A stretch of DNA of 64,000 nt, taken from NCBI RefSeq assembly GCF_943913955.1, contig NZ_CALUAE010000010.1, positions 1 to 64,000 of the forward strand, given 5' to 3'. The translations under genes and the position numbers were made by a program. The DNA comes from Mycolicibacterium bacteremicum. Lineage in GTDB: Bacteria > Actinomycetota > Actinomycetes > Mycobacteriales > Mycobacteriaceae. The notes beneath the pieces are model-generated. The model had not been told where the DNA came from. It saw only the letters and a list, made by a program, of their open reading frames with translations, and did not search any database. Of this stretch, positions 59,228 through 64,000 are shown one piece after another. Every line of letters begins with the position of its first letter. The stretch's first letter is position 1.

Positions 59228-60669
59228 TGTCCCGACGCACCCGCCCGCCGCAACCGCTGGCGCCGCACGGAATTCCCGGCCATCTCGTGGAGTTCGTCGA
59301 GGCGCTGCGCGGGGTGGGTATCGCGGTGGGCCCGTCGGAGACCGTGGACGCCGGCCGGGTACTCAACGTGCTCGGGCTCGGCGACCGCTCCGCCCTGCGC
59401 GAGGGGCTGGCCTGCGCGGTGCTGCGCCGCTCAGATCACCGCGACACCTATGACGCGATGTTCGACCTGTGGTGGCCCGCGGCGCTCGGGGACCGCACCG
59501 TCGTGGACGACGAACCCGACGCCGACGGTGACGAACCGCGCATGGCCCCCGAGGACGTCGAGGCGATGCGCGCGGCGTTGGTCGACATGTTGGGCTCCGA
59601 GGCCGAACTGGAGAATTTCGACGACCGGTTGGCCGCGATGATCGCCCGCATCGTGGAGGCCTACGGCCGGTACAACTCCAGCCGCGGACCGTCGTACTCG
59701 TCCTATCAGGCACTCAAGGCGATGGCACTCGACGAGCTGGAGGGCAGGTTGCTGGCCGGGCTGCTCGCGCCGTACGGCGAGGAGCCGACACCGACCCAGG
59801 AGGAGATCGCCAAGGCGTTGGCCGCACAACGGGTTTCGCAGCTACGGCGGATGGTCGAGGCCGAGACCAAACGCCGCACCGCCGAACAGCTCGGCCGCGA
59901 CCACGTGCAGATGTACGGGGTGCCGCAGCTGGCCGAGAACGTCGAATTCCTGCGTGCCTCCGGCGATCAGCTGCGCCAGATGCGCAAGACCGTGCAACCG
60001 CTGGCCCGCACCCTGGCCACCCGGTTGGCGGCCAAACGCCGGCGGGCGCGCAACGGCGAGATCGATCTGCGCAAGACGCTGCGCAAGTCGATGTCGACCG
60101 GCGGTGTGCCGATCGACGTCGTGCTCAAGAAGCCGCACCCGGCCCGGCCGGAGCTGGTCGTGCTGTGCGATGTGTCGGGTTCGGTCGCCGGGTTCAGCCA
60201 CTTCACGCTGATGCTGGTGTCGGCGCTGCGCCAGCAGTTTTCCCGGGTGCGGGTGTTCGCCTTCATCGACACCACCGACGAGGTCACCCACATGTTCGGT
60301 CCGGAGGCCGACCTGGCCGTCGCGGTGCAGCGCATCACCCGGGAGGCCGGCGTCTACACCCGTGACGGGCACTCCGACTACGGGCACGCCTTCGTCTCGT
60401 TCACCCAGAACTTCCCGAACGTGCTCTCGCCGCGGTCCTCGCTGCTGATCCTGGGCGACGGCCGCAACAACTACCGCAATCCCGAGACCGATCTGCTGAT
60501 CCGGATGGTCAACGCCAGCAGGCATGCGCACTGGCTCAACCCCGAGCCCAGGCACCTGTGGGGTAGCGGGGACTCGGCCGTGCCGCGGTATCAGGATCTG
60601 ATCCCGATGCACGAGTGCCGGTCGGCCAAACAGCTCGCCGCGGTGATCGACGCGCTGCTGCCGGTCTGA
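59227..60669 (+). CDS. vWA domain (CoxE-like) protein, MoxR partner
   Basis: 480 residues. The N-terminal half is helical. The C-terminal vWA domain starts near 310 with the MIDAS motif LCDVSGSVAGFSH (DxSxS), Thr in DTTDEVTHMFG and Asp in ILGDGRNNYRNP. It is the counterpart of Rv2425c. The ATG overlaps the MoxR stop. A hairpin repeat follows at 60690-60752. Confidence 0.9.
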   Translation: MSRRTRPPQPLAPHGIPGHLVEFVEALRGVGIAVGPSETVDAGRVLNVLGLGDRSALREGLACAVLRRSDHRDTYDAMFDLWWPAALGDRTVVDDEPDADGDEPRMAPEDVEAMRAALVDMLGSEAELENFDDRLAAMIARIVEAYGRYNSSRGPSYSSYQALKAMALDELEGRLLAGLLAPYGEEPTPTQEEIAKALAAQRVSQLRRMVEAETKRRTAEQLGRDHVQMYGVPQLAENVEFLRASGDQLRQMRKTVQPLARTLATRLAAKRRRARNGEIDLRKTLRKSMSTGGVPIDVVLKKPHPARPELVVLCDVSGSVAGFSHFTLMLVSALRQQFSRVRVFAFIDTTDEVTHMFGPEADLAVAVQRITREAGVYTRDGHSDYGHAFVSFTQNFPNVLSPRSSLLILGDGRNNYRNPETDLLIRMVNASRHAHWLNPEPRHLWGSGDSAVPRYQDLIPMHECRSAKQLAAVIDALLPV

Positions 60670-60689
60670 TCCGCAGCCCCACCCTTTCC

Positions 60690-60752
60690 GGCGAGCGTGC
60701 GCGTCTGCAGCCCGACACGCCGGTCCGGTGCCGGAGTCCGCGCACGCTCGCC
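60690..60752. repeat. Hairpin repeat GGCGAGCGTGCGCG
   Basis: Perfect 14-bp arms (60690-60703 and 60739-60752) with GCGTCTGC beside the left arm and a GC-rich inner inverted repeat lie between the vWA gene and nadD. No T-tract is present. It is related in style to the hairpins at 11234 and 21908 and may act as a transcript end or decay barrier. Confidence 0.65.
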
Positions 60753-60793
60753 AGGTTCGGGCTCGCTCGATCACTCCCGTAAGCTGCCTGTTC

Positions 60794-61426
60794 GTGGCCA
60801 CGCGACGCAGGTTGGGAGTGATGGGCGGGACGTTCGATCCCGTGCACCACGGGCATCTGGTGGCCGCCAGCGAGGTGGCCGATCAGTTCGACCTCGACGA
60901 GGTGGTCTTCGTTCCCACCGGGCAGCCCTGGCAGAAGCGCGACCGCGCGGTCACCGCGCCCGAGGACCGCTATCTGATGACGGTGATCGCCACGGCGGCC
61001 AACCCCAGGTTCTCGGTCAGCCGTGTCGACATCGACCGCGGCGGCCCGACGTACACCAAGGACACCCTGCGTGACCTGGCCGCCTTGAATCCCGATACCG
61101 ACCTGTACTTCATCACCGGCGCCGACGCGCTGGCCTCCATCCTGTCCTGGCAGAACTGGGAGGAGCTGTTCTCCCTGGCGCGCTTCGTCGGGGTGAGCCG
61201 GCCGGGCTACGAGCTCGACGGCGAACACATCGCCGCGGCGATGAAGGAGCTCCCCGCCGAAGCGCTGTCGCTGGTGGAGATCCCCGCCCTGGCGATCTCG
61301 TCCAGCGACTGCCGGCTGCGCGCCCAGCAGTCCCGGCCCATCTGGTACCTCGTGCCCGACGGCGTGGTCCAGTACGTGTCCAAACGCAATCTCTACACAC
61401 CCACCGCTGAGGAGGCCCGGTCGTGA
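60794..61426 (+). CDS. nadD: Nicotinate-nucleotide adenylyltransferase
   Basis: 210 residues. GVMGGTFDPVHHGHLVAASEV carries the HxGH-type nucleotidyl-transfer motif and ALAISSSDCRLRAQQSRPIWYLVPDGVVQYV the C-terminal ISSTxxR-type motif. It makes NaAD, the substrate of NadE encoded 7 kb upstream. GTG 60794 has TAAGCT 8 nt upstream; the frame extends upstream without homology. The GTGA overlap with rsfS starts a tightly coupled operon. Confidence 0.95.
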   Translation: MATRRRLGVMGGTFDPVHHGHLVAASEVADQFDLDEVVFVPTGQPWQKRDRAVTAPEDRYLMTVIATAANPRFSVSRVDIDRGGPTYTKDTLRDLAALNPDTDLYFITGADALASILSWQNWEELFSLARFVGVSRPGYELDGEHIAAAMKELPAEALSLVEIPALAISSSDCRLRAQQSRPIWYLVPDGVVQYVSKRNLYTPTAEEARS

Positions 61427-61803
61427 CGGCAACGACAGAAGCAGTCGAGATGGCCACCGTTGCGGCGCGCGCCGCCGCGGACAAGCTGGCCGACGACGTC
61501 GTGGTCATCGACGTCTCCGAACAGCTGGTCATCACCGACTGCTTTGTGATCGCCTCGGCCTCCAACGAGCGGCAGGTCAATGCGATCGTCGACGAGATCG
61601 AGGACAAGATGCGCGAGGCGGGGCACAAGCCCGCCCGGCGCGAGGGAACCCGTGAGGGCCGCTGGACCCTGCTGGACTATGTCGACATCGTGGTGCACAT
61701 CCAGCACACCGAGGAACGCGAGTTCTACGCCCTGGAGCGGTTGTGGCGGGATTGCCCGACGGTGCCCGTCGACCTCGGCGAGCAGCCGGACGGTTCGCAG
61801 TGA
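61423..61803 (+). CDS. rsfS: Ribosome silencing factor RsfS
   Basis: 126 residues. DVVVIDVSEQLVITDCFVIASASNERQVNAIVDEIEDKM and GRWTLLDYVDIVVHIQHTEEREFYALERLW are hallmarks of the Iojap/RsfS family, which binds L14 and blocks subunit joining when translation must slow down. The GTG start lies in the nadD stop (GTGA), and the stop in turn overlaps the gpgP start. Confidence 0.95.
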   Translation: MTATTEAVEMATVAARAAADKLADDVVVIDVSEQLVITDCFVIASASNERQVNAIVDEIEDKMREAGHKPARREGTREGRWTLLDYVDIVVHIQHTEEREFYALERLWRDCPTVPVDLGEQPDGSQ

Positions 61804-62456
61804 CGGTGCGCCGACTCGTCCTGCTGCGCCACGGCCAGACCGAGTGGAACGCCGGCAGCCGGATGCAGGGCCAGCTCGACACCGACCTGACCGATCTGGG
61901 TCGTGAGCAGGCGGCCGCGGCGGCCGAGGTGCTGGCCAAGCGGCAACCGGTCACCATTGTCTCCTCCGATCTGCGCCGCGCACTGGACACCGCCACTGCC
62001 CTCGGTGAGCGGGCCGGCGTCGCCGTGCGCGTCGACGAGCGGTTGCGGGAGACGCATCTGGGGGACTGGCAGGGGCTGAACCACATCGAGGTCGACGCGC
62101 AGGCGCCCGGCGCCCGACTGGCCTGGCGCGATGACGCCCGTTGGGCGCCGCACGGCGGCGAGAGCCGGGTCGACGTCGCCGCCCGTAGCGTGCCGCTGGT
62201 GCAGGAGCTGCTGGCCGCCGAATCCGAGTGGGGTACCGACGGTTATGACCGTCCGGTGGTGCTGGTGGCGCACGGTGGGCTGATCGCCGCGCTGACCGGT
62301 GCCCTGTTGGATCTGCCGGTGGACAACTGGCCGGTGCTCGGCGGGATGGGCAATGCCAGCTGGGCCCAGCTGTCCGGGCACGTGGTCGACGACGCGATCA
62401 AGTGGCGTCTCGATGTCTGGAACGCCTCGGCCCAGGTGGCCAACGATGTCCTCTGA
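61800..62456 (+). CDS. gpgP: Glucosyl-3-phosphoglycerate phosphatase
   Basis: 218 residues. The histidine phosphatase motif LVLLRHGQTEWN has phospho-acceptor His11 as in Rv2419c, with SSDLRRALDTA, HLGDWQGLN and VAHGG holding the other catalytic residues. In M. tuberculosis the orthologue dephosphorylates glucosyl-3-phosphoglycerate to glucosylglycerate, an early step to methylglucose lipopolysaccharides (established knowledge). The start is GTG 61800, overlapping the rsfS stop. The 3' end overlaps octT by 11 nt. Confidence 0.9.
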   Translation: MTVRRLVLLRHGQTEWNAGSRMQGQLDTDLTDLGREQAAAAAEVLAKRQPVTIVSSDLRRALDTATALGERAGVAVRVDERLRETHLGDWQGLNHIEVDAQAPGARLAWRDDARWAPHGGESRVDVAARSVPLVQELLAAESEWGTDGYDRPVVLVAHGGLIAALTGALLDLPVDNWPVLGGMGNASWAQLSGHVVDDAIKWRLDVWNASAQVANDVL

Positions 62457-63189
62457 GCAGCGCAGGACCCTGCTGGTCTTCTGCGACTCGCTGTCCTACT
62501 ACGGCCCGACCGGCGGACTGCCCGCCGATGATCCGCGCATCTGGCCCAATATCGTTGCCGAGCAACTGGGTTGGGATGTCGAGCTGATCGGCCGGATCGG
62601 CTGGACCTGCCGCGACGTGTGGTGGGCGGCCACCCAGGACCCACGTTCGTGGGCCGCCCTGCCGCGCGCCGGTGCGGTCATCTTCGCGACGTGCGGCATG
62701 GACTCCCTGCCGTCACCGCTGCCCACGGCACTGCGCGAGTTGATCCGCTATGTCCGCCCCCCGTTCCTGCGCCGGTGGGCCCGGGATGGTTACGGCTGGC
62801 TGCAACCGCGGCTCTCGGCGGTGGCTCGCCCGGCGCTGCCCCCGCACCTGTCCGTCGAGTACCTCGAACAGACAAGGGCCGCAATCGACTTCAACCGTCC
62901 GGGGATACCCGTGGTGGCCACCGTGCCGTCGGTGCACATCGCCGAGACCTACGGCAAGTCGCACCGCTGGCGGGATGCCACCGTGAAGGCGATCACCGGT
63001 TGGGCCGGCGAGCACCGGGTGCCGGTGGTCGACCTCAAGGCGGCGGTCGGCGAGTACGTGATGAGCGGGCAGGGTAACCCGGACGGGATCCACTGGAATT
63101 TCGAGGCACACGCCGCGGTGGCCGAGTTGATGCTCAAGGGGCTTGCCGAAGCCGGGGCGTACTCGCCCGAAACCCGTTCTCTGCCATGA
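62446..63189 (+). CDS. octT: Glucosylglycerate octanoyltransferase (SGNH-type)
   Basis: 247 residues, identical in length to Rv2418c as I recall it. The GDS-like nucleophile is in LLVFCDSLSYYGPTGG (Ser15) and the Asp/His pair in NPDGIHWNFEAHAAVAELM. The M. tuberculosis protein adds octanoate to glucosylglycerate in methylglucose lipopolysaccharide synthesis, the step after GpgP, with which this gene overlaps by 11 nt. The stop overlaps the degV ATG. Confidence 0.87.
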   Translation: MSSEQRRTLLVFCDSLSYYGPTGGLPADDPRIWPNIVAEQLGWDVELIGRIGWTCRDVWWAATQDPRSWAALPRAGAVIFATCGMDSLPSPLPTALRELIRYVRPPFLRRWARDGYGWLQPRLSAVARPALPPHLSVEYLEQTRAAIDFNRPGIPVVATVPSVHIAETYGKSHRWRDATVKAITGWAGEHRVPVVDLKAAVGEYVMSGQGNPDGIHWNFEAHAAVAELMLKGLAEAGAYSPETRSLP

Positions 63190-64000
63190 CCGTGCAGGTG
63201 GTGACCGACTCGTCGGCGCGGCTGGCGCCCGAGGAACTGGCCAGGTGGTCGATTCGGCAGGTGCCGTTGCATGTGCTGGTCGACAACATCGATCTGCGTG
63301 ACGGAGTCGACGAGGTCCCGTACGACATCCACGAGCGAAGCCAGGTCACGACCTCGGGGGCTGCGCCGGCCGATCTCGCCGAGGCCTACCGCGAGGCATT
63401 GGCGGCCAGCGCCGGTGACGGCGTCGTCGCAGTGCACCTGTCGGCGGCGCTGTCGAGCACGTACTCGACCGCCGCCGCGGCTGCCAGAGAATTCGGTTCC
63501 GCTGTGCGCGTGGTGAACTCGCGATCAGCCGCGATGGGTGTCGGTTTCATCGCGCAGGCCGCGGCGCGGGCGGCGGCGGGCGGGGCGCACCTCGATGCGG
63601 TCGAGGCCGCGGCGCGCGCGGCCATCCCGCGCGGGCGGGTCTTCATCGTCGTGCACCGGCTGGACAACCTGCGGCGCAGCGGCAGGATCGGCAAGGGCGC
63701 TTCGTGGTTGGGCACCGCGCTGTCGCTGAAACCGCTGCTACACCTCGACGTCGACGGTCGGTTGGTGCTGGCGCAGCGAGTGCGCACGGTGTCCAAGGCG
63801 CATGCCGCCATGGTGGATGCGATCGCCGACACGGTGGGTGACCGGTCGGCGTCGATCAGCGTGCATCACGTCGACAACCACGATGCGGCAGCCGAACTCG
63901 GTGCCGCCCTGACCGCGCGGCTGCCACAACTGGAATCGCTCACGGTCACCGACATGGGGGCCGTGCTGGCCGTGCATGTGGGCGGCGGTGCGGTGGGCGC
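63186..64000 (+). CDS. DegV family protein, C-terminus beyond the window
   Basis: The first 271 codons are visible; the gene runs off the right edge (DegV proteins are about 280 residues, so little is missing). VQVVTDSSARLAPEEL, SQVTTSGAAPADLAEAY, HLSAALSSTYSTAAAAA, NSRSAAMGVGF and VVHRLDNLRRSGRIGKGASWLGTALSLKPLLHLDVDGRL are DegV landmarks. The family binds fatty acids and, in Firmicutes, delivers them to fatty acid kinase; the actinobacterial role is unclear. The ATG overlaps the octT stop (ATGA), so it belongs to the nadD operon. Confidence 0.93.
   Translation, partial: MTVQVVTDSSARLAPEELARWSIRQVPLHVLVDNIDLRDGVDEVPYDIHERSQVTTSGAAPADLAEAYREALAASAGDGVVAVHLSAALSSTYSTAAAAAREFGSAVRVVNSRSAAMGVGFIAQAAARAAAGGAHLDAVEAAARAAIPRGRVFIVVHRLDNLRRSGRIGKGASWLGTALSLKPLLHLDVDGRLVLAQRVRTVSKAHAAMVDAIADTVGDRSASISVHHVDNHDAAAELGAALTARLPQLESLTVTDMGAVLAVHVGGGAVG

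Overview
The window comes from a high-GC actinobacterium, almost certainly a free-living, fast-growing mycobacterium (Mycolicibacterium type). From about 24 kb onward the gene order matches, with insertions, the M. tuberculosis Rv2455c-Rv2417c segment as I remember it: korA-korB-mobA-rpf ... valS-folC-DUF4233-ndk-rne-rplU-rpmA-obg-proB ... nadE ... proA-moxR-vWA ... nadD-rsfS-gpgP-octT-degV. Several proteins keep M. tuberculosis residue numbers (NadE E52/K121/C176, GpgP H11, OctT 247 aa).

1-24 kb is an inositol/cyclitol utilisation region. A leftward operon (7.7 kb to the left edge) encodes iolC, a Cgl0158-type aldolase-like barrel, iolB, iolD, iolE, iolG, iolH and the start of iolA/mmsA. Together these oxidise, dehydrate, hydrolyse, isomerise, phosphorylate and cleave inositol to central metabolites. 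A divergent GntR gene (IolR candidate), a LacI regulator and a sugar-porter MFS (IolT candidate) follow. Next come a TIM-barrel isomerase and a Gfo/Idh dehydrogenase divergent from a second LacI regulator, then a complete sugar ABC transporter, another TIM-barrel isomerase and an SRPBCC protein. A second leftward operon (Gfo/Idh, IolE-like, Gfo/Idh) is divergent from a third LacI-type regulator and a PfkB kinase. Operators can be read directly. A TGTCNNGACA site 5 bp upstream of a -35 box occurs in the same arrangement before both the iol operon and the ABC transporter. Palindromes sit in the iolT promoter and at the idh/LacI divergent promoter.

24-47 kb is mostly housekeeping: 2-oxoacid:ferredoxin oxidoreductase, MobA, two tandem resuscitation-promoting factors behind a 1-kb non-coding stretch, an FAD monooxygenase, a lipoprotein, an S9 peptidase, a saccharopine-dehydrogenase-like protein, ValS, FolC, Ndk, a large RNase E with a very acidic tail, L21, L27, Obg and ProB.

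47.4-53.2 kb is an accessory block between proB and nadE: a PIG-L deacetylase with a UDP-galactopyranose-mutase-like flavoprotein, TetR divergent from a cytochrome P450, a sirtuin and an APH-fold kinase-like protein. 53.2-64 kb returns to core genes: NadE, a crotonase, RbsK, ProA, MoxR/vWA, then the coupled nadD-rsfS-gpgP-octT-degV operon, which joins NAD synthesis, ribosome silencing and methylglucose lipopolysaccharide synthesis.

Two families of short intergenic repeats, a hairpin type and an ATGAGCGA...GCGAATCA type, are scattered through the window. Many genes have a TANNNT box 6-8 nt before the start codon, as expected for leaderless mRNAs. I found no tRNA, rRNA, IS element, prophage or CRISPR array.
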